Origin: Caldovatus aquaticus | Lineage (GTDB): Bacteria > Pseudomonadota > Alphaproteobacteria > Acetobacterales > Acetobacteraceae | NCBI RefSeq assembly: GCF_019458025.1 | Contig: NZ_JAHZUY010000007.1 | Location: 1 to 64,000, forward strand | Length of the DNA: 64,000 nt | Direction: 5' to 3' | In this document: positions 29,866 to 38,859 of the stretch, piece after piece | Layout of the letters: every line of letters begins with the position of its first letter | Position numbering within the stretch: the stretch's first letter is position 1 | Translations under genes and position numbers: made by a program | The notes under the pieces: generated by a model | Told to the model about the DNA's origin: nothing | Database searches by the model: none | The model's input: the letters and a program-made list of their open reading frames with translations, nothing else

Positions 29866-30848
29866 GCGCGCTCCCGACGCCGCGCCGCCTGCTGCTCGCG
29901 ACGGGCGCCGCGGCGGCCCTGCCGGCGCGGGCGCAGGTCCCGCAGGGCGGCGACTGGCCGGCGCGGGCCGTGCGCATCATCGTCCCCTTCGGCGCCGGCG
30001 GCCCGAACGACGTGATGGCGCGCATCGTGGCCGAGCGGCTGCGCGAGCGGCTCGGCCAGCCCTTCGTCGTCGAGAACCGCCCAGGCGCCGGCGGCAGCAC
30101 CGGGGCGCTGATCGCCTCGCAGGCGGCGCCGGACGGGTACACCTTCCTGTTCCACAGCTCCGCCGTCGCCATCGCGCCGGCCCTCAACCCGCGCCAGGCG
30201 ATCGACCCGCGCCGCGACCTCACCCCGGTCGCCCTCGTCGCCGACGTGCCGATGACCGTGGTGGCGCGGCCGGAGGCGCCGGGATTCGGCAGCCTCGCGG
30301 AGGCGATCGCGACCGCGCGCGCGGCGCCCGGGCGCGTCAGCGTCGCCACCGCTGGGGTGGGCAGCGCCAACCACCTCGCGCTGGCCCTGCTCAACGCGCT
30401 GGCCGGGATCGAGACGGTGCACGTGCCCTACCGCAGCACGGCGCAGTCGGTCACCGCGGTGATCTCGGGCGAGGTGAACCTCGCCTTCGCCGGGATCGTC
30501 GAGGCGCTCGGCCATTACCGCGAGCGGCGCGTGCGGCTGCTCGCCGTCACCACGGCGGAGCGCGCGGCAGCGCTGCCCGAGGTGCCGACCATCGGCGAGA
30601 CGGTGCCGGGCTACGCCGTGCCGCTCTGGTTCGCGATCTGGGCGCCGCCCGGCCTGCCGCGGCCGATCCTCGCGCGGATCTCGGCCGAGCTCGCCGCGAT
30701 GCGCGAGGTGCCGGCGGTGCGCGACCGCTTCCTCGCCCTTGGCGCGCCGCCGCTGATGGCCCCGCCCGAAACGCTCGCCGCCCGCGCCGCCGAGGAGGTG
30801 CCGCGCTGGCAGCGCGTGGTGGCCGAGGCCGGGATCCGCGTCGAGTGA
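29862..30848 (+). CDS. Bug-family (TctC-like) solute receptor
   Basis: Second receptor of the tandem pair, 328 residues, starting at the ATGA overlap with its neighbour. The signal is MSALPTPRRLLLATGAAAAL with cleavage after PARAQ. Core marks are RIIVPFGAGGPNDVMARIVA, FVVENRPGAGGSTGALIA, VHVPYRSTAQSVTAVISGEV and LWFAIWAPPGLPRPI. In the YRG loop the usual Gly is Ser (PYRST), which may alter ligand choice compared with the upstream copy. The frame and G/C third positions are normal. Confidence 0.92.
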   Translation: MSALPTPRRLLLATGAAAALPARAQVPQGGDWPARAVRIIVPFGAGGPNDVMARIVAERLRERLGQPFVVENRPGAGGSTGALIASQAAPDGYTFLFHSSAVAIAPALNPRQAIDPRRDLTPVALVADVPMTVVARPEAPGFGSLAEAIATARAAPGRVSVATAGVGSANHLALALLNALAGIETVHVPYRSTAQSVTAVISGEVNLAFAGIVEALGHYRERRVRLLAVTTAERAAALPEVPTIGETVPGYAVPLWFAIWAPPGLPRPILARISAELAAMREVPAVRDRFLALGAPPLMAPPETLAARAAEEVPRWQRVVAEAGIRVE

Positions 30849-30878
30849 CCGCCGATCAAACGCAGGGGAAGAGAGACG

Positions 30879-32552
30879 ATGAGCCGCACCGTGGGCCGCC
30901 TGCTGGCCGAGAGCCTGGAGGCGCATGGCGTTGACACGATCTTCTGCGTCCCGGGCGAGAGCTATCTCGGCCTGACCGACGCGCTGAGCGACGTGGAGAG
31001 CATTCGCCTGATCGTCTGCCGCCACGAGGGCGGCGCCGGCTTCATGGCGGTGGCCGACGGACGCATGAACGGCGGCCGCGCCGGGGTGCTTCTGGTCTCG
31101 CGCGGGCCCGGCCTCTCGAACGCGATGGTCGCCTTCCACACCGCCTACCACGACGCGACCCCGATGGTGGCGCTGATCGGCCAGGTGGAGCGGAAGGATT
31201 TCGGCCGGCTGGCGCTGCAGGAGCAGCACTACGGCCGCCTGCTCTGCGACGTCACCAAGGCGGTGATCGAGGTCAACGAGCCGGAGCAGGCGAGCGAGGC
31301 GGTCGCCCGCGCCTTCCACCTCGCCGAGAGCGGCACGCAGGGCCCGGTCGCGGTGATCCTGCCCGAGGACCTGTTCGACGAGCAGACCGACGCCCCGCTG
31401 GCGAAGCCGCGCCCGCGCGTGACCTCCGGCGCCACGCCGGAGGATATCGACCGGCTCGCGGCGATGGTCGCGCGCGCCGAGCGGCCGCTGGTGCTGGCGG
31501 GGGGCGCGCTGGCGGCGGAGGGCGAGGCGGCCGCGGCCGACCTGGCGAAGCTGGCCGAGGCCTGGGGCCTGCCGGTCTGCCCGACGCACCGGCGCCCGCA
31601 CCTGTTCGACAGCCACCATCCGAACTACGGCGGCTACATGGGCATCCGCGTGCCCAAGGATCTGCTCGACGAGATGAAGCGCGCCGACCTGCTGGTCGCG
31701 CTCGGCGAGCGCCTCACCGATTCCGTCAGCCAGAGCTACACCTTCCCGACCGCGCCCGACCCGCAGCTTCCGCTCGTGCACGTCTGGCCGGACGCGAACG
31801 AGGTCGGGCGCGTCTGGCGCCCCGATCTCGGCATCGCGGCGAGCCCGCATGCGGTGATCCGCGCGCTGCTTGCCCGCCCGGCGCCGCCGGTGAGCGAGGT
31901 GCGGCGCGCCTGGGTTGCCGGGCTCCACGCGATCCATCGCCGCCTGATGGAGCCGCGCTGGGCGGAGACTCGCGACGGCGTGAACTTCGCCGCCGTGGTG
32001 TGCGAGGTGAACAGGCACCTCGCCCCGGACGCGGCGATCACCTCGGACGCCGGCAACTTCTCGAGCTTCCTCCACCGCTACCTGCGCTTCCGTCCGGGGC
32101 AGCAGTTCCTCGCCTCCGTCGTCGGCGCGATGGGCGCGGGCGTGCCGATGGCGGTGGCGGCGACCTTGCGCCGGCCGGGCAAGCAGGCGGTGGCCTTCGT
32201 CGGCGACGGCGGGATGCTGATGACCGGCAACGAGATCGCCACCGCCCGCCTCTACGAAACGGCGCCGATCATCATCGTCTCCGACAACCGGATGTACGGC
32301 ACGATCGGCATGCACCACGAGGTGCGCTACCCGAACCGCCCCTACGCCTCGGCGACCAGCCTGAGGAACCCGGACTTCGCCGACTGGGCGCGCAGCTTCG
32401 GTGCCGAGGGTATCGCCATCCGCAGCGAATCGGAGGTCGAGGCGGGCATCGCCCGCGCCTTCGCGGTCAAGGACCGGCCGGTGGTGGTGCACGTGCACGC
32501 CTCGGCCGACCAGATGAGCGCCTGGCGCCGGCGCGGCGGGGCGCGCACGTGA
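30879..32552 (+). CDS. Thiamine diphosphate-dependent enzyme, acetolactate synthase-like
   Basis: ThDP enzyme of 557 residues with the standard three domains: Pyr domain (residues about 1-170), central domain (about 190-330) and PP domain (about 360-535). The activating glutamate is in LIVCRHEGGAGFMAVADG, and the ThDP/Mg motif reads AFVGDGGMLMTGNEIATA up to IIIVSDNRMYG. Candidates are acetolactate synthase-like enzymes and 2-ketoacid decarboxylases; no regulatory ilvH-type subunit is adjacent, so valine biosynthesis is unlikely. Flanked by Bug receptors, an aldolase and a lactonase, it is more likely catabolic. GGGAAGAGAGACG precedes the start. Confidence 0.9.
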   Translation: MSRTVGRLLAESLEAHGVDTIFCVPGESYLGLTDALSDVESIRLIVCRHEGGAGFMAVADGRMNGGRAGVLLVSRGPGLSNAMVAFHTAYHDATPMVALIGQVERKDFGRLALQEQHYGRLLCDVTKAVIEVNEPEQASEAVARAFHLAESGTQGPVAVILPEDLFDEQTDAPLAKPRPRVTSGATPEDIDRLAAMVARAERPLVLAGGALAAEGEAAAADLAKLAEAWGLPVCPTHRRPHLFDSHHPNYGGYMGIRVPKDLLDEMKRADLLVALGERLTDSVSQSYTFPTAPDPQLPLVHVWPDANEVGRVWRPDLGIAASPHAVIRALLARPAPPVSEVRRAWVAGLHAIHRRLMEPRWAETRDGVNFAAVVCEVNRHLAPDAAITSDAGNFSSFLHRYLRFRPGQQFLASVVGAMGAGVPMAVAATLRRPGKQAVAFVGDGGMLMTGNEIATARLYETAPIIIVSDNRMYGTIGMHHEVRYPNRPYASATSLRNPDFADWARSFGAEGIAIRSESEVEAGIARAFAVKDRPVVVHVHASADQMSAWRRRGGART

Positions 32553-33526
32553 CGCGCCGCCGCGCCTTCGCCGCCGGGCTGGGTGCGGCCGCGCTCGGCC
32601 CGCGGCCGCCGGCGGCGCAGCCGGCTGGTGGCTTCCCGAGCCGGCCGATCCGCCTCGTCTCGCCCTATCCGCCGGGCGGCGGGACGGACACCACGGCACG
32701 GCTGATCGGCCCGCCGATGAGCGAGTTCCTCGGCCAGCCGATCGTGGTCGAGAACCGCCCCGGCGCGGGCGGGGCGATCGGCGCCGGCCATGTGGCGGAA
32801 CAGCCGCCGGACGGGCACACCCTGCTGGTCGATTCGCTCGGCCATGTGGTGAACCCGCACCTGCTGCGCGGGCTCCGCTTCGACTACGCCGTCGCCTTCG
32901 CGCCGGTCAGCCTGGTGACGGTGCTGCGCCAGATCCTGGTGGTGCCGCCGAGCGTTCCCGCGGGCATCCTGGCGGAGTTCGTCGCCTGGGCGAAGGCGCG
33001 GCCCGGACGGCTCTCCTGGGGCTCCTCCGGCAATGCCACCGGCTCGCATCTCGCCGGCGTGCTGTTCACCCGCGCCGCGGGGCTCGACATGACGCACGTG
33101 CCCTATCGCGGCGGCTCGGCGGTGCTGCCGGACCTGCTCGCCGGCAACATCGTCTTCGCCTTCGCCACCGTCTCGGTGGGCAGCCAGCTCGTGCGCGACG
33201 GGCGGCTGAAGGGCCTCGCCATCGCCTCGCGCGAGCGCGTCGCCTCGCTGCCGGGGATCGCCACGATGGCGGAACTCGGCTTCCCGATGGCGGACATGGA
33301 CGAGTGGAACGTCCTGACCTCGCCGGCCGGCACGCCTCCGGCCGTGCTCGCGCGGCTGCACCAGGCGGTGCGCCACGCCCTCGCCCAGCCCCACGTCCGG
33401 GACCGCTTCGCCCAGATCGGCGCCGTCACCGTCGGCAGCTCCCCGGAGGAGGCCGCGCGCTTCGTGGCCGAGAGGCGCGAGGCGCTGGGCCGGCTGGTGC
33501 GCGAGGCGCACATCACCATCGAATAG
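32549..33526 (+). CDS. Bug-family (TctC-like) solute receptor, GTG start
   Basis: Periplasmic receptor, 325 residues. The start is GTG 32549 within a GTGA overlap with the ThDP gene; it gives a Tat-like signal (MTRRRAFAAGLGAAALG). Core marks are RPIRLVSPYPPGGGTDTTAR, VVENRPGAGGAIGAGHVA, THVPYRGGSAVLPDLLAGNI and the mobile loop ASREREVASLPGI-type segment near residue 230. Instead of the usual NWY block it has DMDEWNVLTSPAGTPPAV, a departure from the other receptors here. Coupled translation with the ThDP gene implies a shared pathway. Confidence 0.9.
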   Translation: MTRRRAFAAGLGAAALGPRPPAAQPAGGFPSRPIRLVSPYPPGGGTDTTARLIGPPMSEFLGQPIVVENRPGAGGAIGAGHVAEQPPDGHTLLVDSLGHVVNPHLLRGLRFDYAVAFAPVSLVTVLRQILVVPPSVPAGILAEFVAWAKARPGRLSWGSSGNATGSHLAGVLFTRAAGLDMTHVPYRGGSAVLPDLLAGNIVFAFATVSVGSQLVRDGRLKGLAIASRERVASLPGIATMAELGFPMADMDEWNVLTSPAGTPPAVLARLHQAVRHALAQPHVRDRFAQIGAVTVGSSPEEAARFVAERREALGRLVREAHITIE

Positions 33527-33540
33527 GAGAGCCGCGCCGC

Positions 33541-34458
33541 ATGTTCGCCGCCCCGCCCGAGATCGCGACCCGGGTCCACACGGAAGTGCCGCCGGAGCTG
33601 CGCCTGAAGGGGCGGGCGGCCGAGTTCTTCCACAACCGGGCGCCGGGCGACTCCTTCCTCGAAGGCCCCGCCTTCGACCGCGAGGGCCATCTCTGGCTCG
33701 CCGACATTCCCTTCGGCCGCCTGTTCCGCGTCGCGCCGGACGGGCGCTGGACGGTCGCGCTCGAATACGACGGCGAGCCCAACGGCCTCGCCCTGCATCG
33801 CGACGGCCGCGTCTTCATCGCCGACCACAAGCGCGGCCTGCTGGTTTTCGACCCGCGCAGCGGCAGGCTGGATGCGGTGCTGACGCGGGTGCGGCGCGAG
33901 GGGTTCAAGGGCCTCAACGACCTCACCTTCGCGCGCAACGGCGACCTCTACTTCACCGACCAGGGGCAGAGCTCGCTGCGCGACCCCACGGGCCGCGTCT
34001 TCCGCCTGCGTGCCGCCGACGGGCGCCTCGAATGCCTGCTCGACAACGTCCCGAGCCCGAACGGCCTGGCGCTGACCGGCGACGAGCGCACGCTCTACGT
34101 CTGCGTCACCCGCGCCAACCAGATCTGGCGCGTGCCGCTGGAGGCGGACGGCGGCGTCGGACGCGTCGGCGTCTTTCTCCAGCTCTCGGGCAGCCTCGGC
34201 GGGCCGGACGGCATGGCGATGGACGCCGAGGACAACCTGGCGATCGCCCATGTCGGGCTCGGCACGGTCTGGCTGTTCTCGCGCCTCGGCGAGCCGCTGG
34301 CGCGGCTGCGCTCGCCGCGCGGGCTGTGGACGACGAATGTCTGCTACGGCGGGCCGGAGGGACGCACGCTGTTCATCACCGTCTCCGACACGGGGGTCGT
34401 GCTCGCCGCCGACATGCCGGTCGCTGGCCGGACGCTCTACTCGCATCAGGAGGCGTGA
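33541..34458 (+). CDS. SMP-30/gluconolactonase family protein
   Basis: Six-bladed beta-propeller lactonase, 305 residues, full length. Metal-site residues expected in SMP-30 are visible: Glu in FLEGPAFDREGHLWLADI, Asn in GLNDLTFARNGDLYFTDQ, Asn in PSPNGLALTGDERTLYV and Asp in LGGPDGMAMDAEDNLAIAHV. The family hydrolyses sugar or other lactones with a divalent metal. It starts 14 bases after the Bug receptor and ends the operon, followed by a perfect hairpin. A lactonase with a class II aldolase and a ThDP enzyme suggests breakdown of a sugar acid or related hydroxy acid. Confidence 0.9.
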   Translation: MFAAPPEIATRVHTEVPPELRLKGRAAEFFHNRAPGDSFLEGPAFDREGHLWLADIPFGRLFRVAPDGRWTVALEYDGEPNGLALHRDGRVFIADHKRGLLVFDPRSGRLDAVLTRVRREGFKGLNDLTFARNGDLYFTDQGQSSLRDPTGRVFRLRAADGRLECLLDNVPSPNGLALTGDERTLYVCVTRANQIWRVPLEADGGVGRVGVFLQLSGSLGGPDGMAMDAEDNLAIAHVGLGTVWLFSRLGEPLARLRSPRGLWTTNVCYGGPEGRTLFITVSDTGVVLAADMPVAGRTLYSHQEA

Positions 34459-34470
34459 CGGGCGCCGGCG

Positions 34471-34489
34471 GCTTCGCGTGGCGCGAAGC
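34471..34489 (+). terminator. Hairpin after the lactonase gene
   Basis: GCTTCGCG (34471-34478) pairs perfectly with CGCGAAGC (34482-34489) around TGG, 12 bases after the stop of the operon's last gene. Position and strength suit a terminator or 3' end hairpin; no T-run follows. Confidence 0.5.
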
Positions 34490-35797
34490 GGGTGACGCGA
34501 AGCCCGCGGCGCGGGACACGGCATCGAATCGGTATGCCCTGGCCGTGCGCTTCACTGCGCGGAGTCGGGCTTGACCCAGGAGGCACGTACGCCGACCGCG
34601 GCCTTGCGTCCGCGCTCACGGCGGCGGCACGGCGGAACTGCGCGATGCGGATGCCGGCGCAGGAGCCGACGAAGACGCGATCCGCGGCGCTCGTCTCCGG
34701 CGGCGCGGCCTATACCGACGCCAGGAAGGCTAAAGCGCGCCGCATGGCGTCGCGGTACGCTGGATCCGCGCGGCGTCGGCCGGATCAGGCACGCCCCGGT
34801 CATCGGCAAGGCGTCCCCAGGCTGATGCCCGGACCGACCATCGGCACGATCCCGGCCGGTCGCGCGTCACTTCGCAGTCCACCAAGGCGTCGGGGTCGCT
34901 CGGCAGCGCATGCCGGCGCACCGGCGCACGTTTCAACTCCGTGCCCTGCGAAGCGAAGGGGCGGCCTGCGAAGAAAGCAAAGGCGCTCTCGTGCCGCGAC
35001 ACCATGCCCCCAGGCGCGCCAACCTTGACGGACCTGTTGCGGGCCGTGAGCCGGCCCTCGACCGAGAGCCCGCGGATGGCGATCAGGCATGCGCGATGCG
35101 TGCTCCATCGCTTTGCCGGTACCGATGCCGGGGGAGGATGGCGAGGATCACCACTCCGCCGCCGCGCCGGACCAGGGGCCTCGACCGTGGTCCGCATCGC
35201 CCTCGGCATGGGCCGCCGCAGCGCCGGTCACGACGATGCCGAAGACGAACGCGGCGAGCGCCAACCTGCGTGGAGGTGTGACCGCCGGGCAGCCGAGCGC
35301 CATGCCTCTTTGGATCAGTCCGCTCTCCGGCCCGACGACGGGCATGATGCCTCGGCACTCGCTTTTTCGGCCGAGCAGTAGGGGCCGCGCGCCTTCCCTC
35401 TTCCGCATCGGCGCCTCGGTCATGGCGCCGTGGCCGGGTCCGGCATCGCGGCGACGTTGCGTGCCTTGATGGGCAGGTAGGGGACGGGGGCGGCGAAGAT
35501 GTGCTCCGGCTGCATGGGCTGAGGCCGCGCCGGCGCAGCGCGGCGAAGGCGGTCGGGCCGCCCTCCTGCACGAAATGCCGTTCCGCGCCGAGCAAAGTCG
35601 CGCTGTCCTCCGGCTCCCGGATGCGGCGGTCGGTGCGATCTTCTCGCGCGGCATGCTCGGCGCGTCGGCGCGCGGCAGCCGGTGGCGGGAGCGGGTCTTT
35701 CCTTGCCTCGGATGCGATCCCGCGCCGGCGTGATCCGGGGCGGCGGCCTTGCCAGCAGCGTGCCCAGGCGCCACGCTTGCGGGAAAGGGAGGAAGCG
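34490..35797. other. 1.3-kb segment without an intact gene; probable decayed coding DNA
   Basis: No frame runs through this stretch with family-like sequence. Pieces on the minus strand look coding by G/C third positions but are short and out of phase. About 34850-35110 reads LTARNRSVKVGAPGGMVSRH and ESAFAFFAGRPFASQGTELK. About 35180-35270 resembles a signal-peptide segment (RRLALAAFVFGIVVTGAAAA). About 35420-35600 reads ERHFVQEGGPTAFAALRRRG in one frame and MQPEHIFAAPVPYLPIKARN in the next. I cannot name the parent genes. Before the Bug receptor, GGGAAAGGGAGGAAG at about 35780 is its ribosome site. Confidence 0.4.
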
Positions 35798-36772
35798 ATG
35801 CGACGACGTGCCTTGCTTGCCGGACTGTCCGGCGCCGCCCTGCCGGTCGGCGACGCCCTCTCGCAGCCGGCGCCGTGGGTCCCGAGCCGCCCGATGCGCC
35901 TCGTCGTTCCCTGGCCGCCCGCCGGCACCACGGACATCGTGGCGCGGATGCTCGCGCCCCAGCTCGCCGAGGCGCTCGGGCAGCCGGTCGTCGTGGAGAA
36001 CCGTGCCGGGGCCGCCGGCCTGATCGGCACCGAGGCGATCGTGCGCGCCGAACCGGACGGCCACGCCTTCGGATTCATCATCAGCACCCACGTCGCCAAC
36101 GCGCATCTGGTGCGCCAGCACCCCTTCCATCCGGTTCGCGACGTCACGCCCCTGGTCTGGGTGGTGAACGTCAGCAACATCCTGGTCGTACCGAGCGCCT
36201 CGCCGATCCGCACGGTGCGGGAATTCGCCGAGCATGGGCGGCGCAGCGCGCGGCCGACCACCTTCGCTTCGTCCGGAACCGGGACCTCGACCCACTTCTC
36301 CGGGGAGATGTTCCGCCTCGGCACCGGCATCCCGATGCAACACGTGCCCTACCGCGGCGGCGGGCCGGCGCTGACCGACCTCATCGCCGGCAACGTGGAC
36401 GCGATGTTCGGCAACGCCACCTCCACCCTGCCGCACGTGCGCGCCGGGCGGCTGCGGCCGCTCGCGGTCACGGCGGGGCGGCGCACCGCGCATCTGCCCG
36501 AGGTGCCGACGGTGGCGGAGACGGTGCTGCCGGGCTTCGAGATCGCCGAGTGGTACGGCCTGATCGGCCCGCGCGGCATGCCGGAAGCGGCGGTGCGACG
36601 ACTGAACGCGGAAGTGAACCGCATCGTCACCCAGCCGGCGATGCGGGCGCGGCTGCTGGAGCAGGGGGCGGAGGTGGTGGGCGGCACGCCGGAGGAGTTC
36701 GGCGCGCTGATCGCGCGCGACCTCGAGAAGATCGGCGAGGTGATCCGCGCCGCCGGCATCACGATGGATTGA
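35798..36772 (+). CDS. Bug-family (TctC-like) solute receptor
   Basis: Periplasmic receptor, 324 residues; ATG 35798 follows GGGAGGAAGCG and opens a Tat-like signal (MRRRALLAGLSGAALPVG). Core marks are MRLVVPWPPAGTTDIVARML, VVENRAGAAGLIGTEAIV, QHVPYRGGGPALTDLIAGNV and AEWYGLIGPRGMPEAAV. The canonical PGG loop is replaced by PAG (PWPPAGTTD). It is followed ten bases later by the SDR gene, probably as a two-gene operon. Confidence 0.92.
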   Translation: MRRRALLAGLSGAALPVGDALSQPAPWVPSRPMRLVVPWPPAGTTDIVARMLAPQLAEALGQPVVVENRAGAAGLIGTEAIVRAEPDGHAFGFIISTHVANAHLVRQHPFHPVRDVTPLVWVVNVSNILVVPSASPIRTVREFAEHGRRSARPTTFASSGTGTSTHFSGEMFRLGTGIPMQHVPYRGGGPALTDLIAGNVDAMFGNATSTLPHVRAGRLRPLAVTAGRRTAHLPEVPTVAETVLPGFEIAEWYGLIGPRGMPEAAVRRLNAEVNRIVTQPAMRARLLEQGAEVVGGTPEEFGALIARDLEKIGEVIRAAGITMD

Positions 36773-36782
36773 GGACGGCCGC

Positions 36783-37568
36783 ATGGAGCTCGGACTCGAA
36801 GGCCGCGTCGCGCTGGTGACCGGCGCGAGCCGCGGCATCGGCGCCGCGACCGCGCGCGTGCTGGCGGGGGAGGGGATGCGCCTCCTGCTGGTCGCGCGCT
36901 CCGCCGAGGGGCTGGTGGCGACCGCGTCAGCCGTGCGCGCGGCCGGGGCGGAGGCGGCCACGCATCCGGCCGATCTGCGCGAGCCGGAGGCGGCGAAGGA
37001 GGCGGTGGCGGCGGCGGTCGCGCGCTTCGGCCGGCTCGACCTGCTGGTGAACTGCGCCGGCGCGACGAAGCGCGGCGACTTCCTTGCGCTGACCGACGAG
37101 GACTGGGCGGACGGCTACGCGCTGAAGCTGCACGGCGCGGTGCGGATGTGCCGCGCCGCCTGGCCGCACCTCGTCGCCGCGCGCGGCGCGGTGGTGAACA
37201 TCGCCGGCGCCGGCGGCCGCGTGGCGAGTGCGGACTTCACCATCGGCGGCTCGGTCAACGCCGCGCTGATGAACTTCACCAAGGCGCTGGCCGACCGCGG
37301 CGTGAGGGACGGCGTGCGGGTGAACTGCATCAACCCCGGCCTGATCGCGACCGACCGTCTCGCCGCCCGCATCCGCGCCCGCGCGGCCGAGCTCGGCGCC
37401 GACGAGGCGGCGGGCGCGGCGAGCCTCGCCGCCGAGCACGGCGTGGCGCGGATCGGCGTGCCGGAGGAGATCGGCCGCGTCGTCGCCTTCCTGGCCAGCG
37501 AGCGCGCCGCCGGCTACGTGCAGGGGGCGCTGTGGGACGTGGACGGCGGCTGGGTGCGGGCGGTGTAG
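36783..37568 (+). CDS. SDR-family protein lacking the canonical YxxxK active site
   Basis: Short-chain dehydrogenase fold, 261 residues. The cofactor loop is intact (LVTGASRGIGAATARVL), as is the NAG region (LLVNCAGATKRGDF). At the active site, where the family has Tyr-x-x-x-Lys, residues 155-159 read GGSVN (context FTIGGSVNAALMNFTKAL), so both catalytic residues are replaced, and the usual catalytic Ser position falls in an Ala/Gly stretch (NIAGAGGRVASAD). The C-terminus is the normal GAxxxVDGG type (GALWDVDGGW). It either uses another mechanism or binds rather than reduces. It follows a Bug receptor by ten bases. Confidence 0.88.
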   Translation: MELGLEGRVALVTGASRGIGAATARVLAGEGMRLLLVARSAEGLVATASAVRAAGAEAATHPADLREPEAAKEAVAAAVARFGRLDLLVNCAGATKRGDFLALTDEDWADGYALKLHGAVRMCRAAWPHLVAARGAVVNIAGAGGRVASADFTIGGSVNAALMNFTKALADRGVRDGVRVNCINPGLIATDRLAARIRARAAELGADEAAGAASLAAEHGVARIGVPEEIGRVVAFLASERAAGYVQGALWDVDGGWVRAV

Positions 37569-37578
37569 CGCCGCCGCC

Positions 37579-38712
37579 TCATTCCCCGACGATCGCGACG
37601 TGGACGAGGTTGCTCAGCGTGTCCATGCGCGGCTCGTGGAAGACGTTCTCGTGCCGCGCATTGCTGAGGAAGGCGAAGGAGACGCCGGACTCGGGGTCCG
37701 CCCAGCAGTAGGAGGAGCCGACCCCGCCGTGGCCGAAGGTGCGCGGGTGGGCCAGGCTGCCGAGGCCGCGGATCGTCTCCGTCGTGCCGCGCAGGTGCGG
37801 GCCGAGACCGCGATGCATCGGCATGCCCATGTAGCCGTCCACCCGCTCGCCGGTGAAGTTGCGGATGGCGAACTGCAGGGTGCGCGGCGCCAGCACGCGC
37901 TCGCCGCCGAGCGTGCCGCCCTGCGCCAGCATCTGGTAGAAGGCCGCCATCGCCCGCGCCGTCGCATAGCCGCCGCCGCCCGGAATGCCCGCGGCGCGGT
38001 GGGCGGAGGTGTTCTCCGGCATGCGCGGCGCGAAGCCGCCGCCGGGAAGGGGATCGTACATGCCGGCGGCGCGCGGCTCCTCGGCGGCCGGCAGGCCGAC
38101 GAACAGCTCCTCGCCGAGCCCGAGCGGGGCGACGATCCGCTCCCGGATCACGCGGCGGTAGTCCTCGCCGGTGATCGCCTCGATCAGCACCGCCGCGACC
38201 CAGTGCGCGGCGGCGGGGTGGTAGTGCACGCGCGAGCCGGGGGTCCATTCGAGGACGAAGTCGCACACCTCGCGGCGCAGGCGCTCGTGGTCCTCCCACG
38301 CCTCGGGCGTGACCGCGGCGGAGGGGAAGCCCGCCTGGTGCGTGAGGAGCTGGATGACGGTGATCTCGCCCTTGCCGTTCCGCTCGAAGCCGGGGACGTG
38401 GCTCGCGACGGTGTCGGAGAAGCGGAGCGCGCCCTCCTCGACCAGCTTCCACACCGCGGCGGCGGTGACGACCTTGGTGTTGGAGTAGAGCAGCCAGAGC
38501 GTGCGCTCGTCGGCGGCGCGCGCCTCTGCGCCGATGCGCGCCTGGCCGAAGCTCCGGAACAGCGCGAGCTGCCCGCGCCGCGCCACGGCGAGCTGCGCGC
38601 CGGGATGGCGGCCCTCGGCGATGTGGCGCTCGACCAGGGCGCAGAGCCGCGCCAGCGCGTCCGGATCGAGGCCGAGGGCGGCGGGATCGGCGGCGGGCAG
38701 CGGGAAGGCCAT
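37579..38712 (-). CDS. Serine hydrolase, class C beta-lactamase-like
   Basis: Beta-lactamase/penicillin-binding-protein-fold hydrolase, 377 residues, with no signal peptide, so cytoplasmic. The nucleophile motif is SNTK at residues 77-80 (LLYSNTKVVTAAAVWKL). The second motif, normally YxN, reads YHP (RVHYHPAAAHWVAAVLIE), and a late GHGGVGSSYCWAD provides the HxG-type third motif. Members of this group are esterases, EstB-like lipases or amidases more often than antibiotic-resistance enzymes. Convergent with the SDR gene. A TTGACC at about 38770 on its strand is a possible -35. Confidence 0.88.
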   Translation of the reverse strand: MAFPLPAADPAALGLDPDALARLCALVERHIAEGRHPGAQLAVARRGQLALFRSFGQARIGAEARAADERTLWLLYSNTKVVTAAAVWKLVEEGALRFSDTVASHVPGFERNGKGEITVIQLLTHQAGFPSAAVTPEAWEDHERLRREVCDFVLEWTPGSRVHYHPAAAHWVAAVLIEAITGEDYRRVIRERIVAPLGLGEELFVGLPAAEEPRAAGMYDPLPGGGFAPRMPENTSAHRAAGIPGGGGYATARAMAAFYQMLAQGGTLGGERVLAPRTLQFAIRNFTGERVDGYMGMPMHRGLGPHLRGTTETIRGLGSLAHPRTFGHGGVGSSYCWADPESGVSFAFLSNARHENVFHEPRMDTLSNLVHVAIVGE

Positions 38713-38796
38713 CGGCGGTTCCTTTCGGCGTCGGGGTGGCCGGCGTGGCGGCGAGCTTTCCGCCGTCCAGGCGCGCGGTCAAGCGCGGTGCGCGGC

Positions 38797-38826
38797 TTGT
38801 GCCGCCCGCGGCGCGGCGCCTATCCT
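38797..38826 (+). promoter_or_regulatory. Candidate promoter of the aldo/keto reductase gene
   Basis: TTGTGC (38797-38802) and TATCCT (38821-38826) are 18 bases apart, with the -10 element 34 bases before the ATG. This fits sigma-70-type promoters of GC-rich alphaproteobacteria. Confidence 0.4.
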
Positions 38827-38859
38827 CCGCCCCGGCGTCCGCAGGAAGGGTGTCGCCTC

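Noticed and set aside
37579-38712. Antibiotic-resistance beta-lactamase
   Set aside because: No signal peptide, the second motif is YHP rather than YxN, and the group is mostly esterases; resistance is not supported.
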